From Oxalobacteraceae bacterium (GTDB lineage Bacteria > Pseudomonadota > Gammaproteobacteria > Burkholderiales > Burkholderiaceae_D): a stretch of DNA of 64,000 nt. How positions within the stretch are numbered: the stretch's first letter is position 1; each line of letters starts with the position of its first letter. The DNA lies in assembly GCA_025352145.1 (NCBI GenBank), contig JANXTY010000070.1, positions 1 through 64,000 on the forward strand, given 5' to 3'. The position numbers and the translations under genes are program-made. The notes beneath the pieces were generated by a model that saw only the letters and a program-made list of their open reading frames with translations, did no database searches and was not told where the DNA came from. Positions 18,359 through 26,359 of this stretch are shown one piece after another.

Positions 18359-20049
18359 AAGGGTGTGTTTAAAATTAATTGTGGGAGATGAATATCGGTC
18401 AAAACGCCCTGTGACAACCATTGCTGCAAATGAAAAGAAGCATTAAATTGCGAATCAATCTCGAGCGCCGCATCAAGCGCCATACCCAGCGTATGTCCTT
18501 GCTGCAAAACAGACAAGGCTGCATACGCACTAGGCTCCAGCGATAAAACATTCACCTTCCACCGAGGACGCGATATCAGGCCGATCGAATCGACCTCCAT
18601 ATTTTCAGGAAATGGAAGAACGACCTGTTCCTGGTGAGAGTGCCACAAAGGAATCACAGCCCATTCGGAAGAAAACAAACTGCAGGCTGGGTGAAATGAA
18701 AAGCAGGCATTCTCTGCATGGTCAGCCGCCAAAGCTATCAAACTTTCGGCGCTCAGCGCAGGCCTATCGGCGGCGTAATGCGCCAGATGAAGTGCCCATT
18801 CGAGCTTCGCCATATCGGGGAAATAAGGGTAGTCGGCAACAGGCGGAAACGCATTTAAAAATAAGGAGAAAGAGGCACCGAAACGATTCAGATCGCCATG
18901 TTCCGATGGATAAGCATGGCCATATGCGCGGGCCAATCCAGCAAAAAATTCTTCTCCAACCAGCATCCGCAAAACCGGATAGGCTGCGGCCAACGTCTTA
19001 TCCCAGGTGGCGCTCAAATTACCCCGGTAGAGCGCCAGACGACTTCCCCTTATATCAGATGCGCCCTTGAATTGAGTCAACACATCAGACTCAACCTGAT
19101 AATCAAATAAAGCCCTGCTAAACCGCTGCTGCGACTGCGCTAATATTGGCACAGGAGTCTGCGCAGCTGTCTGGACAGAAGCCGGTATTGGTATAGCAGC
19201 ATCTTGGAGTCGGGTAGCAAACTCGCGTGCTTTTTGCACTTCGCTCAACAGCACCTCTAACGAGGGAATATCCGTATCCCACTCGATGAGCGTAGACACC
19301 ATGCCAAAGCGCCTTAGCGCCGCTTCATATAATACCCATACGGGATCAGCAACATGGTCGCCGTGGTGATCGATCACAGCACCGGGGGTCACCAGATGCC
19401 CGGCAAGATGCATTTCAACCACCGCAGGCCCGATGGCAGCGAGGGCAGCGAGGGCATCCTCTTGATGATTGCATTGATTAACGTAAAGATTATTGATGTC
19501 GAGCAGCACCCCGCAACCCGTTCGCGCTGCAACAGCCGCCAAAAATTCCGCCTCGCTCATCACGTCATCGTGATAGCGCAAATAGGTCGAGACATTTTCC
19601 AATAATATCTGGCGGCCCAACACTTCCTGCAAACGATTCACACGCTGGCACACCAGATTAAGCGCTTCCTGGGTTAAAGGCAGTGGCAATAAATCATTCA
19701 AATGTCGATCTTGTACAGCGCCCCAACTCAAATGCTCGGAAACCAACACCGGATCAATTCGCCGCGCTAATTGCTGAATACACTGTAAATGTTGCTCGGA
19801 AAATCCATTGGCAGAACCAATACCCAATCCAACACCGTGCAAGCTAATGGGATAATCCTGGCGGAGTTGTTCCAACACATACAAATCCCAACCGCCCTGT
19901 CCCAGATAATTCTCGGTATGCACTTCGAGCCAATCCACCTGTGGCCGCTGCTCTAAAAACTGACGGTAATGCGGAGCCCGCAACCCCACTCCAAAACCCA
20001 AGGACAACGATGCCGAAAGATGGGGATGGAGTGAAAGTGAAAGTGGCAT
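18355..20049 (-). CDS. Fused MNIO (DUF692) and DUF2063 RiPP maturation protein
   Basis: A 564-residue fusion. Residues about 10-285 are a DUF692 TIM barrel of the multinuclear non-haem iron oxidative enzymes (MbnB/BufB family). Putative metal ligands and neighbours are seen in [63 protein letters not shown] and IEWDTDIP. After a short Ala/Gln/Pro linker (about 290-315), residues 320-560 match DUF2063 (MbnC/BufC-like partner): [32 protein letters not shown] and [13 protein letters not shown]. The two are usually separate adjacent genes. The enzyme should oxidise Cys residues of the precursor encoded 29 bp upstream. The ATG at 20049 was chosen; an upstream in-frame TTG is unlikely. Confidence 0.9.
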   Translation of the reverse strand: MPLSLSLHPHLSASLSLGFGVGLRAPHYRQFLEQRPQVDWLEVHTENYLGQGGWDLYVLEQLRQDYPISLHGVGLGIGSANGFSEQHLQCIQQLARRIDPVLVSEHLSWGAVQDRHLNDLLPLPLTQEALNLVCQRVNRLQEVLGRQILLENVSTYLRYHDDVMSEAEFLAAVAARTGCGVLLDINNLYVNQCNHQEDALAALAAIGPAVVEMHLAGHLVTPGAVIDHHGDHVADPVWVLYEAALRRFGMVSTLIEWDTDIPSLEVLLSEVQKAREFATRLQDAAIPIPASVQTAAQTPVPILAQSQQRFSRALFDYQVESDVLTQFKGASDIRGSRLALYRGNLSATWDKTLAAAYPVLRMLVGEEFFAGLARAYGHAYPSEHGDLNRFGASFSLFLNAFPPVADYPYFPDMAKLEWALHLAHYAADRPALSAESLIALAADHAENACFSFHPACSLFSSEWAVIPLWHSHQEQVVLPFPENMEVDSIGLISRPRWKVNVLSLEPSAYAALSVLQQGHTLGMALDAALEIDSQFNASFHLQQWLSQGVLTDIHLPQLILNTPL

Positions 20050-20078
20050 GGCCCCACTCAAACTAAAACAGAAATCGA

Positions 20079-20348
20079 TTACTTGGCTGGGGCTGTTTTG
20101 CCCCCTGCTTTAGCGCAAGTTCCCTTGGCGACATATTTCCACTCGCTGGCATTGTTGTCCGTTTTTGCCTGGCCCGCGCAAGAATGGCTACCGCTGGCAG
20201 TAGCACAGTCATTTTGTCCCGTTTTAGAAATGCCAAAGCATTTTTCTTTTTCGACTGACGCGTGAGCAGAAGCATCAGCGGCGTAGGCTGTACTCCCCAC
20301 ACATAAAGAGGCGAGAGCAGTAGCAAGCAAGACTTGGCGTTTGTTCAT
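20079..20348 (-). CDS. Bufferin-type RiPP precursor (DUF2282, BufA1-like)
   Basis: An 89-residue secreted precursor. A Sec signal peptide (about 1-24, ending AYAA) precedes a mature part with four Cys: C37, C48, C57 and C78, in [28 protein letters not shown] and [11 protein letters not shown]. This spacing is the DUF2282 signature. In characterised bufferins the MNIO enzyme converts Cys to thiooxazoles and the peptide sequesters copper in the periplasm. Here modification and copper binding are inferred from family and neighbourhood. AGGAG stands 7 bases before the ATG. It is the first gene of the operon precursor / MNIO fusion / DoxX. Confidence 0.9.
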   Translation of the reverse strand: MNKRQVLLATALASLCVGSTAYAADASAHASVEKEKCFGISKTGQNDCATASGSHSCAGQAKTDNNASEWKYVAKGTCAKAGGKTAPAK

Positions 20349-20424
20349 GAGAAACTCCTAAATAAATTATAAGATAAAGATGAAGCAACAATGATTTAAC
20401 GTCTTTCGACGATGGGACACTAAC

Positions 20425-20451
20425 TAGTCGGAATATACGCCGAATTCTTAC
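20425..20451 (-). promoter_or_regulatory. Candidate ECF-sigma-type promoter of the bufferin operon
   Basis: On the minus strand GTAAG (20447-20451) and CGACTA (20425-20430) are 16 bases apart, about 75 bp upstream of the precursor start. This resembles group IV sigma-factor promoters with a GTAA-type -35 and CG-type -10, and ECF control is known for several bufferin operons. No sigma factor gene is in the window. Assigned by eye only. Confidence 0.35.
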
Positions 20452-20775
20452 ACATTTTATTTACACAAATCCAGAGACAAAGACTGGCAAAGTTTCAAGC
20501 AAATTGGGCGATGCAGTCTAAGAATACCTCAAATAAAATAAGCGGCAATCGCTGTCGGCCCAGCGTAAAACATCTCCACGCGCTGGGTTAAACGAAGTTC
20601 TGCGAAGTTCTGCGCATGTCAGTACGATCTTCGACGCCACGGTATTTTGCACTAAAAAATGGGGGGAGTGTTAATGCAAACCTGCCAGCTCTAGCGAAGC
20701 CGTTTCTGTTCTTGATGCACGCAAGAATAGCGGCACCAGACCTAGCCGTTATGCACGGCCACCATCCAAAAGCAA
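20452..20775. other. Spacer between bufferin precursor and YjfB gene
   Basis: No gene is supported in this stretch of about 320 bp. It contains a perfect 10-bp tandem duplication (CGAAGTTCTG twice, 20593-20612). A 63-codon minus-strand frame at 20588-20779 is not protein-like. Confidence 0.5.
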
Positions 20776-20973
20776 TCAAGCAGTGGTATTAATATTATTA
20801 CCTAAATGAGCCGGCAATCTGGTTGGCTCCGCTGGCTGCACGGCATCAATGAGCGCTGTCGCAGTAGAAGTTTCCACTTGCATTGCCTTCCTGAGTACTT
20901 CGATGTCCACCTCTTGCTTAGTGCCGGTATCTGCGATGCTGCTTGCGGATTTTGCAACATTGGAAATGTCCAT
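20776..20973 (-). CDS. YjfB-family small protein (putative motility-associated)
   Basis: A 65-residue protein. MDISNVAKSASSIADTGTKQ at the start, VDIEVLRKAMQ and TATALIDAVQP are the YjfB-family pattern, and the end LPAHLGNNINTTA is typical for burkholderial members. The start at 20973 has GGAGG 7 bases upstream; an ATG 12 bp earlier lies inside that ribosome site. YjfB proteins are linked to motility genes by annotation, without a known mechanism. None of its neighbours here concerns motility. Confidence 0.8.
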   Translation of the reverse strand: MDISNVAKSASSIADTGTKQEVDIEVLRKAMQVETSTATALIDAVQPAEPTRLPAHLGNNINTTA

Positions 20974-21086
20974 TGTATCCTCCATTAAGGCTTGTCTTTA
21001 ACTACGGCATATCCAACAAAAACTTTAGCGAAGTGTAGAAAATAATTTCACGCCATAAAAACATAGGCACTCTATGTAAAACAAAC

Positions 21087-21133
21087 TTGACAGGGGAAAT
21101 TCACTCCCCTATAATGTAAAGCATACTTTACAT
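21087..21133 (+). promoter_or_regulatory. Full-consensus sigma70 promoter with two inverted repeats
   Basis: TTGACA (21087-21092), a 17-base spacer and TATAAT (21110-21115) match the sigma70 consensus at all twelve positions. The spacer holds an inverted repeat AGGGGA / TCCCCT (21092-21097 and 21105-21110). A second palindrome ATGTAAAG-CATA-CTTTACAT (21114-21133) covers the end of the -10 and the expected start site. A lone half-site ATGTAAA is at 21074-21080. Such an arrangement suits tight repression, probably by the HTH protein encoded two genes on. Confidence 0.8.
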
Positions 21134-21147
21134 ACGGAGTAATTCTC

Positions 21148-21540
21148 ATGAACCAGAAAAAAGCCATTCAGCGCTATCAACTTGAATTGTTCGGCGCAAT
21201 GATGATCTATGGCCTGATACTTTTTACGTCGATCCAAATCGGCCAAAGCATGACAGAAGGAATCCCCCGCACGTTGCTATGCCTCAGCCCAATGCTTGGC
21301 TTCCTGCTTGCCCTATGGGCGATTGCACGATTCATTCACAACATGGACGAGTACTTGCGCCAATCGACGCTGGAGAACATAACGATTGCTGCAGGTATCA
21401 CACTCGGTGCGACTTTTACCTACGGTTTTCTAGAGGGAATCGGCTACCCACGTCTGAGCATGTTCGTGGTTTGGGGTACGATGGGCCTAGCTTTTGCGCT
21501 AACAGCGATGGTTCGAGGCCGATGGCGCATCAAGCCATGA
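21148..21540 (+). CDS. Four-helix membrane protein of a membrane/HTH pair
   Basis: A 130-residue membrane protein of unrecognised family. Four hydrophobic segments are clear, for example FGAMMIYGLILFTSIQIG, LLCLSPMLGFLLALWAIARF, ITIAAGITLGATFTYGFLEG and MFVVWGTMGLAFALTAMV. The termini are basic (MNQKKAIQRYQ, RGRWRIKP). GGAG precedes the ATG. The stop overlaps the HTH gene by ATGA. Membrane proteins paired with a small YozG-like HTH regulator are common and usually uncharacterised; a role in resisting or sensing a membrane-active compound is possible. Confidence 0.82.
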   Translation: MNQKKAIQRYQLELFGAMMIYGLILFTSIQIGQSMTEGIPRTLLCLSPMLGFLLALWAIARFIHNMDEYLRQSTLENITIAAGITLGATFTYGFLEGIGYPRLSMFVVWGTMGLAFALTAMVRGRWRIKP

Positions 21541-21731
21541 ACAACATCATCCGCCAATTAAGGGGGGAATGCGGCTGGAGTCAGGCCGATCTCGCCGATC
21601 AGCTCGAGGTATCACGGCAGACTATCAACGCGATCGAAACGGGGCGTTATGACCCCAGTCTGCCTTTAGCATTTGCCCTGGCCAAATTATTCGGTAAATC
21701 CATAGAAACCCTGTTTTTTGTCGAAGAATAA
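21537..21731 (+). CDS. Small XRE-family HTH regulator (YozG-like)
   Basis: A 64-residue DNA-binding protein consisting of little more than one Cro/CI helix-turn-helix: IRQLRGECGWSQADLADQL, then VSRQTINAIETGRYDPS (recognition helix) and LAFALAKLFGKSIETLFF. The ATG overlaps the membrane gene stop by 4 bp and lacks its own strong ribosome site, so it is translationally coupled. The palindromes around the upstream promoter are natural candidates for its operator, which would make the unit autoregulated. That is inference. Confidence 0.88.
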   Translation: MNNIIRQLRGECGWSQADLADQLEVSRQTINAIETGRYDPSLPLAFALAKLFGKSIETLFFVEE

Positions 21732-21770
21732 TTGTGGGTAACGCCCACCAACCTTACCGATGCAGAAACC

Positions 21771-21992
21771 ATGACAAATTTTTCTCTTCCAAGTGCGAGC
21801 GTCTTATTCGCCTCTCTGCTATTTGGCACCATTGGCTTCGCCGCTTTCATGTACGGAAAAAAAATGGTTGCCTGGCAAACGATGTTGCTCGGGGTGGTAC
21901 TGATGGTCTATCCCTACTTTATCGCACAAACCTGGCTGCTCTACACCATTGGTGTTTTTCTTTGTGTCGGCCTATTTCTTTTCCGTCACTAG
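21771..21992 (+). CDS. Small membrane protein, function unknown
   Basis: A 73-residue hydrophobic protein with two to three helices: SASVLFASLLFGTIGFAAFMYG, WQTMLLGVVLMVYPYFI and LLYTIGVFLCVGLFLF (quoted in part). Short proteins of this build, with an internal YGKK loop, are common in betaproteobacteria without a function. A TTG start at 21732 would join it directly to the HTH gene. The ATG at 21771 was preferred because the protein-like part begins there, though the ribosome site is weak. A short hairpin ACTAGC-GGC-GCTAGT overlaps the end. Confidence 0.68.
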   Translation: MTNFSLPSASVLFASLLFGTIGFAAFMYGKKMVAWQTMLLGVVLMVYPYFIAQTWLLYTIGVFLCVGLFLFRH

Positions 21993-22160
21993 CGGCGCTA
22001 GTAGTTTCATTTAGGCGTCAAACAGAAAAATTGTATTTTCCGTGCCCCTATTTTGCAGCATTGGCAAGCAACACGCAGGAATCGCACCAACGATTTTTCC
22101 GAATTCGCAGATTGCAAAAATGAGATCCACGCTCCTGCATGAATCTCGATTCCATTAAGA

Positions 22161-25100
22161 TCAGGGCTTTTTCTTTGCTGGCCTTTTATCGTCGGCGTTT
22201 CCGCCCTCGTCAATATCGGCAGAAGCGGATTTGACCCGCTTATATTCCACATCTTTCGTATCATCTCCTAATTTTATGCCTGTATAAATCACAGCCAAAT
22301 CCCCGATTGCCGTGGTTTTATCCATCCCAAATCCAGACAAAGAAGTAAATTTAATAAATTTTGCCGAAACGTTCTGATCGAATAAAATTCTTTGCGGATC
22401 AAATGTCGAAACCAGCGTACCGCGCTTTACTTCATGCCAATTGGTACCATCGTCACTCACATTGATGAAATAATCCCGAACATCACCCTCGTGATCGCGA
22501 TGATTCTGGCGCGGCATCAACACCAATCCTGAAAATGAAACGGCATTCGGAAAGCTGATCGTCAATTCATGGGCAGAATGTGTTGCATCATTTTGCGATC
22601 CGGCAGTGGAAAAAGTATTCGGGTCGCCATCAATGGCATTGGCAGCATCGGCGCTGCCTGTCACGGTCGCCCCGAGTTTTTTCATGACGCGCGTATCGAA
22701 TAAAATCTCGCGGAAATTTTCGACGGTAACTCCCACTTGCGGACTAAATTTTTCGCTCGCCATATAATCCAGAATTGATTTTCTCAATTGGCGTGCGACG
22801 ATTCTATCGTTCAAATCGGTTTCTAAATCCACACTCGAAACGAGCAACTTTCCAGCCCCAACCTTGGCCTCGAAAATCATGCCCAGCTTGTAATTGCGGT
22901 TCCAATCGTCGATGGGTTGAACAATCGGTTGCAGCTCTTTCGGCAATTTTTCCACGTTGATGGCACGCGCATTTTTTACTAGCTCTGTCCATTGCCAGTC
23001 GAAAAATGAATCCGTTGGGAAATTTGCCAGAGCAGCATGTTTTTTATCGATCCATAAACCCAGCATTCTGGCCCATCCTGGATTCATGAGCCGGTTCCAA
23101 AAAACTGGGACGGTATCCAGCGGTGGCGAAGCCCAATCCAAATCTGCTTTGCGCGGCATATATAAGACCTTGTCGCCCAGATTAAGTTTAGCTTCAGCCT
23201 CTTCCCACGCATGCGTAATAAAAATATCTTTCGGCTCAGCATCCACTATCTTTGAAGGATAAACGCGGAAATTCCAATCGTTTTCAAACGCCGTATTTTT
23301 GACACCGACCACAAGTTTGTATTCATTCGGTACGCTTAATTTAGATAAGTCCACATTGATTTTTCCCAACGCAATATTTTTTCCAATATCGATTGTTCTG
23401 GAAGGAAATTCACCTTCTGCGACCCTCTTTCCAGAGGCATCAATAATTTTCCAATAAGCTTGCGCGTTAAGAATCGCTTTGTCGCCAAAATGCGCAATTT
23501 CCACATCCACCGAGAATTTTTCATCTGCTTTAAAGATGCGTTTCGTTAGGCGTGCAAGGGGGACCGTTTCATTATTAAAGCGCCGGAATTCTGCTGCCGT
23601 GGAATAACCCTTACCCTCCCAGAAGGTATCGAGAATTCCAACCAAGGCCGTTCCCTGTCCGAGATAATCATGCAAATCGAGCATTTGAAAACCAGACATT
23701 CCCGGTGTCCGCAAATTGGCCTCGATTTCTTCTTTGTAGCATGCAAGCTGGTATTTTCCCGAAGCGTAAGAAAAATCTTTATTCTTGGCCAAAAGGCCGT
23801 GCTGACTCAGCGAATCACGGAAAATTTCGTAATTCCCGGGACGCAAATAACCCGTAAATTTCTTGATCACGTCATAATCTGGATAGGACACCCACTGCCC
23901 AATTTCATGGGACAACATAGGAATCTTGATATCTACCAAAGAACTGCCATAATCTTTGCCAAACCACGCCTTATTTCCACGTAAGGTTTTCGGACCAATT
24001 CTCTGCATCACAAGAAAATCTGTACCTTCCGCTAGGTTCGGCACTTCGCGCTCCGTGTGGCCTGTGCCATTGTCGTAAAGACGACGCGGATCAACTTGAC
24101 GATAATGCGCAATCCATTTGTCGAACGCCTCTTTCCAACGACCTTTCGGCTCATTACTCGGGCTCAACAGTAGAAAGGAAGGATGATTTCCGTACGCTTT
24201 AATCATCCGGTCGGTTTCTTCGTAAAGCATCTTCTCCATTGGCGTTCCGGGAGAAACGTCGTTCCACATGCCCGGTTCAGGCTGAAGATAAATGCCAATC
24301 TCATCTGCCGCTTGAAATGCCGCTTCCGGCGGGCAAAATGAATGAAAGCGAATATGGTTCATCCCCCAATCTTTATTGATCTGAAAAATTTTTTTCCAGT
24401 ACGCCACATCGGTCGGAGGAAAACCGGTAAGCGGAAAATCGCCGCCGTGATGCGTTCCACGAAAAAAAATCGAGCGGTCATTCAAGATAAATTGATTTCC
24501 GTCTGTCTTAATTTGTGCCAAACCAAAGGAAACCTGGCGAGCATCGGCTGCATTGACACCTTTCAGTTGCAACTTAATTTTTTGCAAGACAGGATGAAAT
24601 TCATCCCAATTTTGCGCGTCTTTTGGAAGCTGCACTTTTATTTCTGCCGCCGCTCCTTCAACATTCCAGCTAATTTTTTGCGTGGTTCCATTGACGGTCA
24701 ACCTGCCATTTCCGCTGTGCCCGGTTGCATTGCCGATTTTGATTTTTATCAAGGCTGATTTTTCTTGCGTGTTTGGATAAACTTGAGCATCGTCAATCCA
24801 CACAGGACTAGTGGCTTGCAATTGCATTTTTCCAATGATTCCATTCCAACTCATGCCAAGCGAGTCAGAAACACTGTGCGCATCGGGACGATAAGGCATC
24901 AACATGCGATTGTCGACCCGAATAGAAATACGATGCTTCCCAACCGGAAAAATCCCCAAGTCGTATGCGTGTTCTGCAACCAAGCTAAGATTTGTCCCAA
25001 TTTTTTTATCATCCACCCAAACCGTTGAACTCCAATGGGGGCGTTCGAGAAACAAAACAATGCGTTTGCCGCTCCAATTTTTCGGGATGTCGATTTGTTT

Positions 25101-25472
25101 CTGATACCAGGCTGCGCCAAGATAATGCCTCGTTGGTTGGGATAAAAACGGCACTTTGACCTTGCCCGGCGAAATATAATGTTTGTACTCTTCGCGCACC
25201 GACCAGTCTTTATCGTAAAGCCCTAAAACCCAAGGTGTTTTAATGCTGATGTCGTCACCGTAACCTTGCGATTGAAGGATGCCGGGCATGGAAATTTTAT
25301 CGGCCAATTTTTGATCGAACCATTTTTCGTTGGTCCCAACATCTTGCCGATCCAGAGCGAATTGCCAATCTCCCGCCAGATTCATTGTGTCGGCAGCATT
25401 AGCTAAATTCGACAAACCCCAAAAAAAAGTCAGTAATAAACAGATACAGGTGGAGAAATTTTTCTTTATCAT
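22161..25472 (-). CDS. Secreted glycoside hydrolase family 2 protein with F5/8 C-terminal domain
   Basis: A large exported enzyme of about 1103 residues. Signal peptide (about 1-28, ending NLANA-AD); GH2 sugar-binding jelly roll (NLAGDWQFALDR to about 200, with RPHWSSTVWVDDKKIG); an immunoglobulin-like sandwich; and the GH2 TIM barrel with MNHIRFHSFCPPEAAF, SPSNEPKGRW (acid/base Glu near 440) and LSHEIGQW (nucleophile Glu near 521). A discoidin/F5-8C-like module (about 930-1060, IDGDPNTFSTAG) and a polar Lys-rich tail follow. It is a beta-glycosidase of unknown substrate. The start is uncertain (ATG at 25472 or 25481; no clear ribosome site). It stands alone and looks AT-richer than its neighbours, suggesting acquisition. 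Confidence 0.85.
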   Translation of the reverse strand: MIKKNFSTCICLLLTFFWGLSNLANAADTMNLAGDWQFALDRQDVGTNEKWFDQKLADKISMPGILQSQGYGDDISIKTPWVLGLYDKDWSVREEYKHYISPGKVKVPFLSQPTRHYLGAAWYQKQIDIPKNWSGKRIVLFLERPHWSSTVWVDDKKIGTNLSLVAEHAYDLGIFPVGKHRISIRVDNRMLMPYRPDAHSVSDSLGMSWNGIIGKMQLQATSPVWIDDAQVYPNTQEKSALIKIKIGNATGHSGNGRLTVNGTTQKISWNVEGAAAEIKVQLPKDAQNWDEFHPVLQKIKLQLKGVNAADARQVSFGLAQIKTDGNQFILNDRSIFFRGTHHGGDFPLTGFPPTDVAYWKKIFQINKDWGMNHIRFHSFCPPEAAFQAADEIGIYLQPEPGMWNDVSPGTPMEKMLYEETDRMIKAYGNHPSFLLLSPSNEPKGRWKEAFDKWIAHYRQVDPRRLYDNGTGHTEREVPNLAEGTDFLVMQRIGPKTLRGNKAWFGKDYGSSLVDIKIPMLSHEIGQWVSYPDYDVIKKFTGYLRPGNYEIFRDSLSQHGLLAKNKDFSYASGKYQLACYKEEIEANLRTPGMSGFQMLDLHDYLGQGTALVGILDTFWEGKGYSTAAEFRRFNNETVPLARLTKRIFKADEKFSVDVEIAHFGDKAILNAQAYWKIIDASGKRVAEGEFPSRTIDIGKNIALGKINVDLSKLSVPNEYKLVVGVKNTAFENDWNFRVYPSKIVDAEPKDIFITHAWEEAEAKLNLGDKVLYMPRKADLDWASPPLDTVPVFWNRLMNPGWARMLGLWIDKKHAALANFPTDSFFDWQWTELVKNARAINVEKLPKELQPIVQPIDDWNRNYKLGMIFEAKVGAGKLLVSSVDLETDLNDRIVARQLRKSILDYMASEKFSPQVGVTVENFREILFDTRVMKKLGATVTGSADAANAIDGDPNTFSTAGSQNDATHSAHELTISFPNAVSFSGLVLMPRQNHRDHEGDVRDYFINVSDDGTNWHEVKRGTLVSTFDPQRILFDQNVSAKFIKFTSLSGFGMDKTTAIGDLAVIYTGIKLGDDTKDVEYKRVKSASADIDEGGNADDKRPAKKKP

Positions 25473-25756
25473 TTTGTGCATTGATTTAAAAGGGCAGTTA
25501 AACAAACAATCCTATCGCCAAAATTCAGGGCGGTTTTCTAGAAATCTGGAGAAGTACCTGAGGTGTGCTGTGGAATGATACAGAAATAGTTTAGTTACTG
25601 CCAAATTGCTTTATGCTTCGGCGAACATTGACTCGACCTCAGCAAAGTCGAGGGCAACCTGTCCGTCCATTTGATGCCAGTGCGAAGCTTCGCTGGCCCA
25701 TGCTGTGAAACCTCGTGCACAAAAACCTGGAAGGAAACGTGTCGAAGAAGCATATG
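25473..25756. other. Remnant of a further gene cassette and GH2 leader
   Basis: Past attC-A (reading minus) the DNA starts TTAGAG, as the next cassette should. An ATG 10 bases later opens a 52-codon frame ending at 25595. Another frame ends ALDFAEVESMFAEA with stop near 25611. Neither can be assigned, and no further attC follows, so the cassette appears truncated. The rest is the promoter side of the GH2 gene. Confidence 0.4.
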
Positions 25757-25895
25757 CTCTAACGTTAAGTTCAGCGGCAGGCCTAGTGGCATGCTTTTGT
25801 GAAATATTTTGCGAAGAAAATTCACAAAAATGCGGCGCTAGGACTGTCCGGCGCAAGCGCGTAGCGTTGGAGCGAACTGCAACGCTTTGTTACGT
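25757..25895 (-). other. Integron attC site A
   Basis: A 139-bp site on the minus strand. R'' is ACGTAAC (25889-25895) and R' is GTTAGAG (25757-25763). L''-like CAGTTCG and L'-like CTGAACT pair with one extra base, as attC folding requires. Inner stems include GCCTAG / CTAGG and TTTTGTGAA / TTCACAAAA. R'' is the exact reverse complement of the first seven bases (G+TTACGT) of its own cassette, the expected signature of a real cassette. Confidence 0.8.
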
Positions 25896-26226
25896 GACAT
25901 TTTACTTGCGAAGGATTTGAATAGAACCGTAAGGGAAAGCTGAAACCATTAAAACCCACGCCTTTCGAAGCAAACTAAACCACAACTTAAAGTATTAACC
26001 GCGATAAAGCCAGAGGCTACCAAACCTAAAATACAAAAATTTTAGCCTTATACATACAACTAAAAGTGCTTGCGATTTTCTGAACTACCGAATATTTCAG
26101 AACGTCAAAATTCCGTGTGCAAAACTAGCAACTTACGAAAAACCAAAACTTCGACCTTACAAAAAATTAGCTTTTTCTTTTTAGAACGAGCCGAAGCTGT
26201 AGATTTTAATTTCTTGCAAAACGTAA
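25763..26226 (-). mobile_element. ORF-less integron gene cassette
   Basis: A complete cassette of 464 bp bounded by the two cleavage points (G|TTACGT at 26227/26226 and G|TTAGAG at 25763/25762). Between attC-B and the R'' of attC-A about 325 bp carry no convincing ORF on the sense strand; stop codons are dense in all frames. ORF-less cassettes often carry promoters or RNA genes. Its start heptamer GTTACGT matches its own R'' perfectly. Confidence 0.72.
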
Positions 26227-26359
26227 CGGCGAGTTCAGCGGCAGTTTTTAAGTTGTGGTTTTATGGAATAATTTTTGCGCAGCAAAACCACAAAACCGCA
26301 GCTTAAAAACTGTCCCGCCACCGAAGGTGGCGGTGCTTGAGCAATTTGTACCATTACAG
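26221..26359 (-). other. Integron attC site B
   Basis: Also 139 bp, in the same orientation. R' is GTTACGT (26221-26227). R'' is the degenerate CTGTAAT (26353-26359), which overlaps the stop codon of the membrane-protein ORF, as is usual in cassettes. L' GCTGAACTCGC is shared in part with site A (GCCGCTGAACT). The inner stem is long: GTTTTTAAG / CTTAAAAAC and GTGGTTTT / AAAACCAC. Confidence 0.72.

Noticed and set aside
25705-25920. A plus-strand frame across attC-A
   Set aside because: It simply reads through the attC hairpin, which accounts for the sequence.
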